A stretch of DNA of 13,797 nucleotides from Clostridia bacterium (GCA_017407305.1 JAFQWS010000065.1:1-13797), one strand, 5' to 3'; positions 6,802 through 13,733 are shown, numbered from the stretch's first letter. Notes: generated by a model not told the origin, from the letters alone. A program made the numbers and translations.

Positions 6802-9800
6802 CTAAATATTGCCTTTACGTTTGCAATGCAACACGTAGGAATAGGAATTGTCCACGTCGTGGGTATTGGGAATTGCCACGTTGTGAGCATTTTCAATCAA
6901 TTGCGTTGCCGTCATTTTGTGCAAATTTTTGGCATCTTCCAAAGAAAGCTCTCCCTTTTTGATTGCTTCTTCTTCCAAAACACAATGACAATTGCAATAA
7001 CTTTGTCCCAAAACTTCCACCACTTCAAAATCACGTTGTTGCAAAAGGTCAATCATTTGCTCTTTTTGGAAAAGGTGCAGGTGGAAAACGTCTTTGTTGA
7101 CTCCGTTTTCGTCAAATTTTTCAAACTTGGCATTGGGGAAAGAAAGCAACAAAGTTGCGTTGGGCTTTGCAATCTTTTGGAAATGGTCCAACAATTTTTG
7201 AGGGTTTTTGACGTGTTCGATTGTTTCAAAACTGACAATTAAATCAAATTGTCCATGAAACTTGTTCAAATCTTCTTCGTCAAGGTCGCAACAGTACAAC
7301 TGCACGTTGTCTTTTTGAGATGCAAGTTGAAGATAGTTGGCGTTTTTGTCAAATCCCACCACCTTTTTCGCCTTTTGTCCCAAAAGCAAACTGCCATACC
7401 CGTTGGCACACGCCACGTCGCAAACGACGGTGTCGTTGAAGCAAAAATCACTTGCCCAAACGTATCTGCCGAGATGTTCCAAACGCATCCAATAGTTGGC
7501 TTTTTCGTCAAAGGGATTGCAATATTCTACGTTGAAATCAATATAGTCTAAGTTCATCAATTTTTCCAAAACAAATTTTGCACTGGGACGATTTTTGAAC
7601 TCCTCTTTGTTGACAAGCAAATGAACTTCTTTGACTGCCTCGCGCGCCTTTTGAGTTTGACTGAGCAATTTGTGCGTCAAGGCTTTGATGCAATACAAGT
7701 CAATATAGTTGGTGCTTGCCAAAGGATTTTGCCAAGATAATTGGTCAAGTTCTTGTTGGTTGGTTGCAGAAAGTGCCTTTTTGTCAAGCGCCGTCCACAA
7801 GGCTTGTAACAAGGTCGTTTTCAATTTTAGGTGGGCAAGTTGAGAGTCTTGTGCAATTTGTTGCAGTTTGTCAAAATAGGGTTGAAGTGAAGGTTTTTCT
7901 TCCAAGCCAAACAACAATGCCAATTTGCAAATCTCAAAACACGCGTCGCCTTCCACCCACCAATCGTTGCATTCGTCTGCCAATTGAGCAACGTTTTTGT
8001 GTTGTTGCAACGCCAACGCAAACTCTTGCTTTTCTGCCGATAAAAATGCTTGTATGCTGGCAAGGTGCATTGCCATCCAATGAGATTTTTCTTCCGTTTG
8101 TATAGAATTGAGCAAACGGAAAGACCTTTGTAAATAGAGTTGGGTGTTTTCCAAGTCGCCCATACCAAAGTAGTTGAGAGCAACCCAAGACGAGCAATAA
8201 CACTCTTCCAACCAACCTGTGTTTTTTATCTTTTTAAGTATTTGTTTGCCTATTGCAACACCTTTTTCAAACTTGTTGACGTCGTAGCAGGCAGGCAAAA
8301 TTTCAATGAGCATCAAACGATTTTTTCTGTATCCACGGACGTCTTTGTTGAAGGAAAAATCAAAATCCAACAGACACTCGTCGTAAATTTGAGATGCTTC
8401 TTCCAATTGACCGATAGAAAGCAAAATTCTTGCACGAATAAGTTTTGCCATTTGTTTGTCCACTTGGTCAAAATCGTCCTTTTCTTCCAAACGGTCAAGG
8501 TGTGTCAAGGCATAGTCTATGTTGGTGAAATGTTCGCCCCAAATCAAACCTGCCATAGCACGCAAAACGTACGAACCATCGTTTTGTTCAAGAGCAAGTT
8601 GGTTGAGTTTTTTGAAGGTTTCCAAAGATTGTTTTCTCTCGCCAAACCAATCGTACACCGAACCCAAAATATAATATACTTCCATAAGGTCGCTTTTTGA
8701 CAGTCCTTCTTCCAAATGGGCAAGACTTGACGAAAGAATTTTCATCGCTGAGGCATAGTCGCCCGTTTGACAGTAGCAACGTCCAATGGCAAAAGGATAG
8801 ACCGTTTTTAAAAACATTTGGTTTTCTTGACTAGGCAACCCTTGACAAATTTCTTTGAGATGGGTGTAAATCAAAATGGCTTTGTGGTAGCCACTTCTTA
8901 CCTTTTCGTACTCTTTTGCCAAACAATAGTATTGTTGGAAAAATTGTTGCGATCCATACACCTTGCGTCTCAAAGAATCATCTTGGTCCTTTTCCAAAAC
9001 GGAAATCATCAATTTGCATTGATAGGGTGTGAGCATTTGCTCGTCAAACAACGTTGTCAAGTGCTTTTTCAAAATGGACAAGCCTTCGCTTCCGTCCACT
9101 TGGAAGCATCCTGCACGACTGCTAAGCAACCAACCTTTCATAGACGAGTGGAAAATTGTCGCCGTCGTTTTGCCAAAAGCATTTTGTTGACATTTCAAAA
9201 AGTCTTTCAAAAGTTTGGTGAACTTGTTCAAGTCAACGTTGTTCCACTCCATTACGTTTTTCAAAAGGTCCAAGGGAATTGGATCGTCCAATGCGCAAAG
9301 TATGCTCAACGGTGTATAGTATTGTTCCAAATACAAGTCGTCATCGGGAAAAACGGAAGTGAACCAACGATAGTAAACTCCGTTTAAGTCTGTGGGAATC
9401 AAATCAAGTTTTTCAAGAGACATTTTCCCTTCCAAAATTGCTTTGGCAGACAACTCTGCAAACAAAAAGTTGCCTTCGCTCTTTTGAGCAAGCGCCTCCA
9501 CCATGCTTTCTTGTTTGTCTTGGTCAAAATTATTTAACAAACTGCCCAATTGCATTTGGTAAAATTCTGCAACACAAGAAATTGCCTCATCGGACGACTC
9601 GACAAAGTGGTAACTTTCCACATCGGGAAAATATTGCGCCAAAACGTTGTTTTGACGGGAAGATATAACGAATTTTATAAACTCGGGAAGATTTTCTCCC
9701 TCTTGGGCAATGATTTCTGCCAAGGGATTGACGCTTTTTTCGTTGAGGTCGTTGATAGCGTCAACAAGCACCAAATAGGTTTCGCCCTTCAGTTGAATTG

Positions 9801-10689
9801 CACCACTAAACGGCTTTACCAAAAGAAAATTGAAAAGTTCAAAATCGTCCATCTCTTGCAAACTGACGGCTTTGCTTTCCAAGTTCCAAGTAAGTGCCGT
9901 TCTGTATGCAGGAATTTTTGTGGCAAGTTGAAAGGCAATGCTTCTTACAATTTCGCTGACTTTGTCTCTGCCCTTTCTTTTCCAATCGCAAAAAACAATT
10001 GCTCCTGCTTTGTGGTTGAAATGATGAAAGTTAATTAAAAAATTGCTTTTGCCACTGCCCGGTTGACCATAAAGCAAGAAAGTTCTAGAATTTGTTTCCA
10101 TCCATTTTTCAATGGCTTGTTCCAAGTCCACACGCGCAACGTAAGGTTTTTGCAACTCGCGTTGTTGACGAGCTTGCCACATGGCAGGGGAAAGCATTTG
10201 CTCCAAATATTTCAGTTGACTGTTCATTTCCACGGCTTCTTTGCTGGAAAGAATATCAACGATTTCTTGAAGTTTTTCTTTGTACCAAAGGTTAAATTTT
10301 TCCGCATCCAAGTTTTTTAACACTTTCCAGCGACTCATATCACAATATTGTATGCCGGAAATTGTGGAAGGGATTAAATAGTCGATGTCTGGTTCTAACA
10401 ACACCGATTTGATGTATCCTTGTTTGCAACCAACTGCAATGGAAAGCTCGTTGAGACATACGCCGTTTTTTCTCAACGCGTGTTTGGACAAAAAGGCCAT
10501 GACAACGTCACTTTGCAAAATTCCTTCGGTGATTTTTGCACGCCACTCGTTGCCTACGTTGATTTCGGCACGATCCATCCAAACGTCAAAGCCTTGCGCT
10601 TCCAAGTCGTTTTTTATGTTGAGCACGATTTCTTCCGAATCGTGTCCATAACTGAAAAATACTGAAATTTTTTCTTTTGTTTCGGGCAT
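6802..10689 (-). CDS. TIR-STAND NTPase-TPR-methyltransferase fusion, putative defence sensor
   Basis: A 1295-residue cytosolic protein in four parts. (1) TIR domain, about 6-120: KISVFFSYGHDSEE start, FDVWMDRAEINVG, and CLNELSIA with E81 at the catalytic-glutamate position of NAD-cleaving TIRs. (2) STAND/NACHT-like NTPase, about 185-500: Walker A GQPGSGKS (208-215), Walker B YLVLVDAIND (305-314), and VISSR (341-345) as a likely sensor arginine. (3) Helical TPR-like repeats, about 590-1045, e.g. AIGRCYCQTGDYASAMKIL. (4) Class I SAM methyltransferase, about 1055-1260: motif I VVCDVACANGYGSLLL (1088-1103), VVGFDKN with D1114, and FDLIVSFETIEHV (1148-1160). TIR-STAND-repeat layouts are known in antiphage sensing; the fused methyltransferase is the odd part. 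ATG 10689 has AAGGAG 10 bases upstream; an in-frame TTG at 10728 does not. Function is inferred, domains are seen. Confidence 0.88.
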   Translation of the reverse strand: MPETKEKISVFFSYGHDSEEIVLNIKNDLEAQGFDVWMDRAEINVGNEWRAKITEGILQSDVVMAFLSKHALRKNGVCLNELSIAVGCKQGYIKSVLLEPDIDYLIPSTISGIQYCDMSRWKVLKNLDAEKFNLWYKEKLQEIVDILSSKEAVEMNSQLKYLEQMLSPAMWQARQQRELQKPYVARVDLEQAIEKWMETNSRTFLLYGQPGSGKSNFLINFHHFNHKAGAIVFCDWKRKGRDKVSEIVRSIAFQLATKIPAYRTALTWNLESKAVSLQEMDDFELFNFLLVKPFSGAIQLKGETYLVLVDAINDLNEKSVNPLAEIIAQEGENLPEFIKFVISSRQNNVLAQYFPDVESYHFVESSDEAISCVAEFYQMQLGSLLNNFDQDKQESMVEALAQKSEGNFLFAELSAKAILEGKMSLEKLDLIPTDLNGVYYRWFTSVFPDDDLYLEQYYTPLSILCALDDPIPLDLLKNVMEWNNVDLNKFTKLLKDFLKCQQNAFGKTTATIFHSSMKGWLLSSRAGCFQVDGSEGLSILKKHLTTLFDEQMLTPYQCKLMISVLEKDQDDSLRRKVYGSQQFFQQYYCLAKEYEKVRSGYHKAILIYTHLKEICQGLPSQENQMFLKTVYPFAIGRCYCQTGDYASAMKILSSSLAHLEEGLSKSDLMEVYYILGSVYDWFGERKQSLETFKKLNQLALEQNDGSYVLRAMAGLIWGEHFTNIDYALTHLDRLEEKDDFDQVDKQMAKLIRARILLSIGQLEEASQIYDECLLDFDFSFNKDVRGYRKNRLMLIEILPACYDVNKFEKGVAIGKQILKKIKNTGWLEECYCSSWVALNYFGMGDLENTQLYLQRSFRLLNSIQTEEKSHWMAMHLASIQAFLSAEKQEFALALQQHKNVAQLADECNDWWVEGDACFEICKLALLFGLEEKPSLQPYFDKLQQIAQDSQLAHLKLKTTLLQALWTALDKKALSATNQQELDQLSWQNPLASTNYIDLYCIKALTHKLLSQTQKAREAVKEVHLLVNKEEFKNRPSAKFVLEKLMNLDYIDFNVEYCNPFDEKANYWMRLEHLGRYVWASDFCFNDTVVCDVACANGYGSLLLGQKAKKVVGFDKNANYLQLASQKDNVQLYCCDLDEEDLNKFHGQFDLIVSFETIEHVKNPQKLLDHFQKIAKPNATLLLSFPNAKFEKFDENGVNKDVFHLHLFQKEQMIDLLQQRDFEVVEVLGQSYCNCHCVLEEEAIKKGELSLEDAKNLHKMTATQLIENAHNVAIPNTHDVDNSYSYVLHCKRKGNI

Positions 10690-10740
10690 TTTGCTCTTTC
10701 TCCTTGTCAATGCAATAAAGGTTGACAAATTGTTTTGAAC

Positions 10741-10769
10741 ATTATATCACAAACTCTTACTCATTTCTA
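10741..10769 (-). promoter_or_regulatory. Promoter of the TIR-NTPase gene
   Basis: A perfect TATAAT (10746-10741) with the extended TGn motif is preceded at 17 bases by a poor -35, TAGAAA (10769-10764). The predicted leader is about 45 bases and carries AAGGAG before ATG 10689. The extended -10 probably compensates for the weak -35. Confidence 0.65.
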
Positions 10770-10791
10770 CAAAAATCAAAAATTAACCCAC

Positions 10792-10818
10792 AAAAAAGCA
10801 CCCACGAAAAGTGAGTGC
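10792..10818 (-). terminator. Terminator of the APH-family gene
   Basis: The minus strand reads GCACTCAC, loop TTTTC, GTGGGTGC (8 bp with one G-T pair), then six T (10797-10792). It begins 9 bases after the stop of the upstream gene and insulates it from the TIR-gene promoter. Confidence 0.9.
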
Positions 10819-10826
10819 GAAAGATT

Positions 10827-11660
10827 TTATTTGACCTTTCTTTTGAGCCATTTTTTGACAAAGTTTTGGTATTGTTGATTGTTTTTGTCAACTGAAATAA
10901 AGTGGCAATAAATCAACGTCATGTAATACTGCACGTTTTTGACGTTGCACTTAATTAGACTTTTGTAACCTTTTAAAAACTCTTTGACTTCTTTCGTCTT
11001 TAAAAACTTTTGTCCTGGACGATTGATTATTGCCCACGCCACGTCAAACTCTTTGTTGCCAATGCCGGAAAGTTCCCAATCCAAAACACCCACGATTTTT
11101 TTGTCTTTCCACAAAACGTTGGCGTAGTGAAAGTCGCCGTGACAAAAACACTGGTTCACCTTTTGTGGCTTGTTGTCGCAAAGATAGGGGTAAACAAAGT
11201 CCAAGTCGTATTCTTTTAGATAGTCCAACGTGGGCAAATCAAAAAAGGATCTTGGCGCAACCTTTGAACAGTCCAAATTGGTCAAATGAATTTTTGCCAA
11301 AGTTTTGCCATATTCAAACATATAGTCGATGGATTTGTCGTTGGTTGTTTGCAACAAATAGGACAAACGTTCCCCAACAATCTCTTTGGTGACAACAAAC
11401 GTTTTGTTGTCATGGTCCACAATTTCGGGAAGAAAATCAAAATCCAACGCCTTGATTGTGGCAATTTCTTTGGCAACGTTGCTGTCCTTTTTGCTGGCAT
11501 ACTTTACAAAACAAAGGGTTTCGTGCGCATCTACCACGCCTTTGCAGTAAAAAACGTCGTTTCTTGCGTGGGGATAGCCCAACACTTCTTGCAATTTGAA
11601 ATTGTTGAAACGAATGGAAAAAGGATCAATCGTTTCTTTCCACTTTTTTGGTTGTTGCAT
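10827..11660 (-). CDS. APH-fold phosphotransferase (aminoglycoside/choline kinase-like)
   Basis: The 277-residue protein has the protein-kinase-like fold of the APH family. It carries an ATP-binding lysine candidate K53 in CFVKYA with E65 in the following helix, the catalytic loop CHGDFHYAN (173-181, with D176 and N181), and the metal-binding segment VLDWELSG (192-199, D194). The enzyme would transfer phosphate from ATP to a small hydroxylated molecule. The family includes aminoglycoside, choline, homoserine and sugar kinases, and nothing here points to a drug substrate. ATG 11660 is preceded by GAGGTG. An in-frame TTG at 11678 falls inside the -10 box and cannot be the start. The gene has its own promoter and terminator, so any link with the TIR or HEPN neighbours rests on position only. 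Confidence 0.85.
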   Translation of the reverse strand: MQQPKKWKETIDPFSIRFNNFKLQEVLGYPHARNDVFYCKGVVDAHETLCFVKYASKKDSNVAKEIATIKALDFDFLPEIVDHDNKTFVVTKEIVGERLSYLLQTTNDKSIDYMFEYGKTLAKIHLTNLDCSKVAPRSFFDLPTLDYLKEYDLDFVYPYLCDNKPQKVNQCFCHGDFHYANVLWKDKKIVGVLDWELSGIGNKEFDVAWAIINRPGQKFLKTKEVKEFLKGYKSLIKCNVKNVQYYMTLIYCHFISVDKNNQQYQNFVKKWLKRKVK

Positions 11661-11677
11661 GCTTTCACCTCGTTGCA

Positions 11678-11706
11678 ATTATATCAAAAGCCATGTCACT
11701 TTTCAA
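11678..11706 (-). promoter_or_regulatory. Promoter of the APH-family gene
   Basis: TTGAAA (11706-11701), exactly 17 bases, then a perfect TATAAT (11683-11678) with extended TGn. The predicted leader is about 11 bases, just enough for the GAGGTG ribosome site before ATG 11660. Confidence 0.85.
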
Positions 11707-11768
11707 CCCACTGCACCAAAAAATGCTTTGGGTTATAAAAAACAAAGTCAAAGGCGGCTCGCCAAAAG

Positions 11769-11807
11769 AAAAAAAGCAGTCCACACTTTTGGTGTGAACT
11801 GCTTTTT
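11769..11807 (-). terminator. Terminator of the zinc-ribbon/HEPN cassette
   Basis: On the minus strand, GCAGT, one mismatch, CACAC, a 5-base loop, GTGTG and ACTGC form the stem, with A/T extensions and a seven-base T-run (11775-11769). It lies about 95 bases beyond the stop at 11902. Flanking A and T runs could let it act on both strands. Confidence 0.88.
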
Positions 11808-11872
11808 GCGACCAATACGGCGTCGCCAACCATTGTGTCAGTCGGTAGAAATGTGTTTTTTTGGTATGTGTG

Positions 11873-11885
11873 TCGGTCAAAAGGT
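11873..11885 (+). repeat. Inverted repeat, left copy
   Basis: TCGGTCAAAAGGT is found here on the plus strand and again, inverted, at 12939-12951. The pair brackets the two-gene zinc-ribbon/HEPN cassette and its promoter. Thirteen identical bases could arise by chance in a window of this size, so the placement is the argument, not the length. Confidence 0.4.
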
Positions 11886-11901
11886 TGCGTATTAATTCGT
11901 C

Positions 11902-12375
11902 TTACCAGATACATTTGTGTTCAGTTTTTTGATTCTTAAAAATTTCGATTAAATCATTATTAACTGAATACAGTAAATCAATTATGTCTTCTAGTTCATC
12001 GAAATAAAAGGATGGATCTGTGTCTAATTTTTTCTTCGTCAGATCTTCCTTAAATAATTTATGAATAACATAGTTTCTTTTTTCAATTACCTGTGATAAT
12101 AACGTCTCGCTTTCTTTTGTAAAATATTTGATTGTTTTTGCCCTTATAAGTGCGTAGCCTAAAGATTTTTTGGACAATTTGGAATACCAGAAATTAGCTT
12201 TTTCTGCAAATTCATTATATTCAAGCACATACATAGAATCTCGTGCACCAAACTCTCGCAATATTTCATCGAAAGCAAGTATGTTTGCTAAATTATACTC
12301 TACCATTTGAGAAAGGTTGACAATAAAGCCAACCTTTCCCCATAATTCTTTTAATTGTTTTTCTATTTTTGTCAT
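11902..12375 (-). CDS. HEPN-motif protein, putative RNase effector
   Basis: A 157-residue, mostly helical protein. Near the C-terminal third it has QVIEKRNYVIHKLFKEDL (95-112). R100-N101-x3-H105 matches the Rx4H motif that forms the RNase site of HEPN dimers, and it sits in the usual place near the start of a long helix. HEPN proteins act as RNA-cutting toxins or abortive-infection effectors, but some are non-catalytic, so activity is inferred. The ATG overlaps the stop of the upstream gene (TAATG, 12377-12373) and has no clear Shine-Dalgarno of its own, so translation probably depends on reinitiation. Codon use (TTA, AAT, GAT, ATA) and AT content differ clearly from polA, dinB and the TIR gene, suggesting recent acquisition. 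I cannot assign a named family. Confidence 0.7.
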   Translation of the reverse strand: MTKIEKQLKELWGKVGFIVNLSQMVEYNLANILAFDEILREFGARDSMYVLEYNEFAEKANFWYSKLSKKSLGYALIRAKTIKYFTKESETLLSQVIEKRNYVIHKLFKEDLTKKKLDTDPSFYFDELEDIIDLLYSVNNDLIEIFKNQKTEHKCIW

Positions 12376-12845
12376 TAGAAATCGCCATTTTCTATTTGTT
12401 TTTCTATTTTTTCTAGTTTAGACCATTTTTGACTAATCTCTTGTCTAAGACTATCTCTACCTATAGGAAAAACTTTAAGTCTTTGATTAAGATTCTTTAA
12501 TTCATCTTTCAGTTCTTGTTGTTGCCGTATAGTAATATCTATATTTTTTAATTCTTCTTCAATATCTGCTATTCGTTTAATAATAGATTTCTCTTTTTCC
12601 TCACTATAATAGTCCTTCATTTTTGTTTCTAATTTTGCTATCTCATCTCTTTTTCCTTTTATGATTAAAGTCATTTCTTCATATTTATGAACTTTTTTCA
12701 TAGAAAAAAATTCATAATGTCCACAACTAGTACACAAATAAATATCAACTTCTTTTTTTGAGATTTCTGACCAACCATCACCACCGCTTTCCATAGGTAT
12801 GGATGATTTAACCAGTTTTTCATTTCCGCATTGAGAACATTTCAT
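12375..12845 (-). CDS. Zinc-ribbon, coiled-coil protein upstream of HEPN gene
   Basis: The 156-residue protein begins MKCSQCGN (C3, C6) and has a second pair in LCTSCGHYEFF (C38, C41), together a four-cysteine zinc ribbon of the kind seen in nucleic-acid-associated proteins. From about residue 54 to the end it is highly charged and heptad-like (KRDEIAKLETKMKDYY, IADIEEELKNIDITI, LRQEISQKWSKLEKIEKQIE), so a long coiled coil is likely. ATG 12845 follows AAAGGAGA at a good spacing. It shares a promoter and a one-base stop/start overlap with the HEPN gene, so fixed stoichiometry is expected. It could be the antitoxin, adaptor or sensor for that protein; no sequence motif decides this. Like its partner it is markedly AT-rich. 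Confidence 0.75.
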   Translation of the reverse strand: MKCSQCGNEKLVKSSIPMESGGDGWSEISKKEVDIYLCTSCGHYEFFSMKKVHKYEEMTLIIKGKRDEIAKLETKMKDYYSEEKEKSIIKRIADIEEELKNIDITIRQQQELKDELKNLNQRLKVFPIGRDSLRQEISQKWSKLEKIEKQIENGDF

Positions 12846-12881
12846 AATCTTTCTCCTTTATACATAAATCATTATGTCCTT

Positions 12882-12910
12882 ATAATATCATATTACCTAC
12901 TAAAAGTCAA
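12882..12910 (-). promoter_or_regulatory. Promoter of the zinc-ribbon/HEPN cassette
   Basis: TTGACT (12910-12905), a 17-base spacer and TATTAT (12887-12882) with extended TGn form a good promoter. The leader of about 30 bases includes the AAAGGAGA ribosome site. Confidence 0.75.
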
Positions 12911-12916
12911 ATTTTT

Positions 12917-12941
12917 GGTTCAAGTCCGCCCAGCGCCCACC
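12917..12941 (+). other. tRNA 3'-end-like fragment (possible attachment-site remnant)
   Basis: GGTTCAAGTCC (12917-12927) is the T-loop signature of tRNA genes, and GCCCAGCGCCCACC follows where the T-stem, acceptor strand and CC of CCA would lie. Upstream there is only TTTTT, with no 5' T-stem strand or remaining tRNA body, and the spacing to CCA is one base too long. It cannot be a working tRNA. It may be the partial tRNA copy left by an element that integrated into a tRNA gene, or chance. Confidence 0.3.
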
Positions 12942-12951
12942 TTTTGACCGA
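12939..12951 (-). repeat. Inverted repeat, right copy
   Basis: The minus strand reads TCGGTCAAAAGGT, identical over 13 bases to 11873-11885 on the plus strand. It abuts the tRNA-like fragment on the outer side of the cassette promoter. Confidence 0.4.
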
Positions 12952-13001
12952 GGCAGTAGGAGTGTGTTTTTAGGGTGTTTTTTGCTAATTCTTTTAAAAT
13001 G

Positions 13002-13026
13002 AAAAAGACCCTTGCAAGGCAAGGGT
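13002..13026 (-). terminator. Third of three tandem terminators
   Basis: The minus strand has ACCCTTGC, a 3-base loop and GCAAGGGT, then C and a five-base T-run (13006-13002). It is the most distal of three terminator-like hairpins behind the lipoprotein gene. The 382-base stretch 12846-13227 holds these hairpins, a direct repeat, the tRNA-like fragment and the cassette promoter, but no convincing gene. Confidence 0.75.
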
Positions 13027-13039
13027 AATAAAAAGTGTT

Positions 13040-13061
13040 AAAAATGGGCTATTTTTGCCCA
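13040..13061 (-). terminator. Second tandem terminator
   Basis: The minus strand reads TGGGC, a 7-base A-rich loop, GCCCA, then five T (13044-13040). The stem is short, so it is the weakest of the three. Confidence 0.6.
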
Positions 13062-13070
13062 AAAATATGC

Positions 13071-13107
13071 AAAAATCGGTCGAAAGATGAAAAGACCTTT
13101 CGACCGA
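13071..13107 (-). terminator. First tandem terminator behind the lipoprotein gene
   Basis: TCGGTCGAAAG and CTTTCGACCGA form an 11-bp perfect stem around a 10-base loop, followed on the minus strand by five T (13075-13071). It is the strongest of the three and lies 120 bases beyond the stop at 13228. Confidence 0.85.
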
Positions 13108-13118
13108 CTGATTTGCGA

Positions 13119-13170
13119 AAGAACAGTAAAAAGGTGTGCAAATGCAGATAAGAACAGCAAAAAGGTGTGC
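13119..13170 (+). repeat. Tandem direct repeat, two copies, 31-base period
   Basis: AAGAACAGTAAAAAGGTGTGC (13119-13139, shown minus one base of context) and its copy at 13150-13170 differ at one position (T or C after AACAG). They lie in the untranslated stretch between the lipoprotein stop and the first terminator, so both would be in its 3' transcript region. No function is evident. Confidence 0.7.
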
Positions 13171-13227
13171 GATTTCACGCTGTTGTCTGCTCGATAAATT
13201 GGAATTTGTTTGTACGCTTCGCTTGAA

Positions 13228-13635
13228 TCAATTGTATTCAAACTCAAAATCACCATCTATGCACTTGTCCTTTGATTCAAGAATGATGTAGATTGTTTTT
13301 TCATTATCATATTTATCATCAAGTGTAATCGTTTCATCGCAAGATTCTCCACCCTTAACGGTACGGAGTAATTCCTTTTCACCATCAACACCGATATAAA
13401 CATTCATTTCACCTTCAGCTAGACTTGCTTCAATATCAAGCGTATGGTCGGCATCATCGTCTCTTCTTAATTTGAAGTTATACGTTCCCTTAAAGGTATC
13501 AAATTCCATACTTGCTTCATCGCCATGGCAGGAAGTGATTAAAAAAGTTGCAGAATAATTCTTGACATATCCGCCACAACTACAAAGCAAAGTGAGTGTA
13601 AGAATCAGCACCAATATAAATCCGATTTTTTTCAT
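13228..13635 (-). CDS. Small secreted lipoprotein, unknown function
   Basis: The 135-residue product starts MKKIGFILVLILTLTLLCSC: a basic N terminus, a hydrophobic core and a lipobox (LCSC) with the lipidated cysteine at residue 20. Signal peptidase II should cleave before it, leaving the protein anchored on the outer face of the membrane. The mature part is acidic and reads as a small beta sandwich (alternating strands such as YNFKLRRDD, MNVYIGVDG, KTIYIILES, GDFEFEYN). Similar lipoproteins are common in Firmicutes without known role, and I assign none. ATG 13635 is preceded by AAGGAGG. The frame stays open upstream to the window edge, but the signal peptide and ribosome site decide the start. 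A weak promoter may lie near 13680-13712. It is followed by three terminators. Confidence 0.78.
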   Translation of the reverse strand: MKKIGFILVLILTLTLLCSCGGYVKNYSATFLITSCHGDEASMEFDTFKGTYNFKLRRDDDADHTLDIEASLAEGEMNVYIGVDGEKELLRTVKGGESCDETITLDDKYDNEKTIYIILESKDKCIDGDFEFEYN

Positions 13636-13686
13636 ATCGTCATTCCTCCTTGTATTTTGTTTTGTCAAATTCTTATTTGGTACAAT

Positions 13687-13733
13687 ATAAGAGTAGAAAC
13701 TCAATGCAAAAAGCATTGCAAAACTACTCTTAT
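13687..13733. repeat. Long imperfect inverted repeat upstream of the lipoprotein gene
   Basis: ATAAGAGTAG (13687-13696) pairs with CTACTCTTAT (13724-13733), and inside it CAATGC (13702-13707) pairs with GCATTG (13713-13718) around AAAAA. A symmetric 5-base internal loop separates the two stems. On the plus strand a short T-rich tail follows (13734-13737), so it could terminate plus-strand transcripts. Otherwise it may be a regulatory hairpin or the end of a small dispersed repeat. Confidence 0.6.

Noticed and set aside
8140..8700. Plus-strand frame of 186 codons, and similar long plus-strand frames opposite the TIR gene and polA
   Set aside because: These are antisense shadows: low-complexity Phe/Val/Gln-rich translations, no ribosome sites, lying wholly within clear genes on the other strand.
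6802..10728. Longer TIR protein starting at TTG 10728
   Set aside because: The TTG has no ribosome site and lies almost at the predicted transcription start; ATG 10689 has AAGGAG upstream and starts right before the TIR fold.
10827..11660. Calling the APH-family gene an aminoglycoside resistance gene
   Set aside because: The catalytic motifs are shared by many small-molecule kinases, and no subfamily feature pointing to aminoglycosides is visible.
11696..11914. Minus-strand frames of about 70 codons between the HEPN and APH genes
   Set aside because: They run through the terminator hairpin at 11769-11807 and the APH promoter, so they are not plausible genes.
12917..12941. A complete tRNA gene
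   Set aside because: Only the T-loop and 3' end resemble a tRNA; there is no 5' T-stem strand, anticodon arm, D arm or matching 5' acceptor upstream.
13038..13256. Minus-strand frame of 72 codons behind the lipoprotein gene
   Set aside because: It crosses the tandem repeat and two terminator stems, with no ribosome site.
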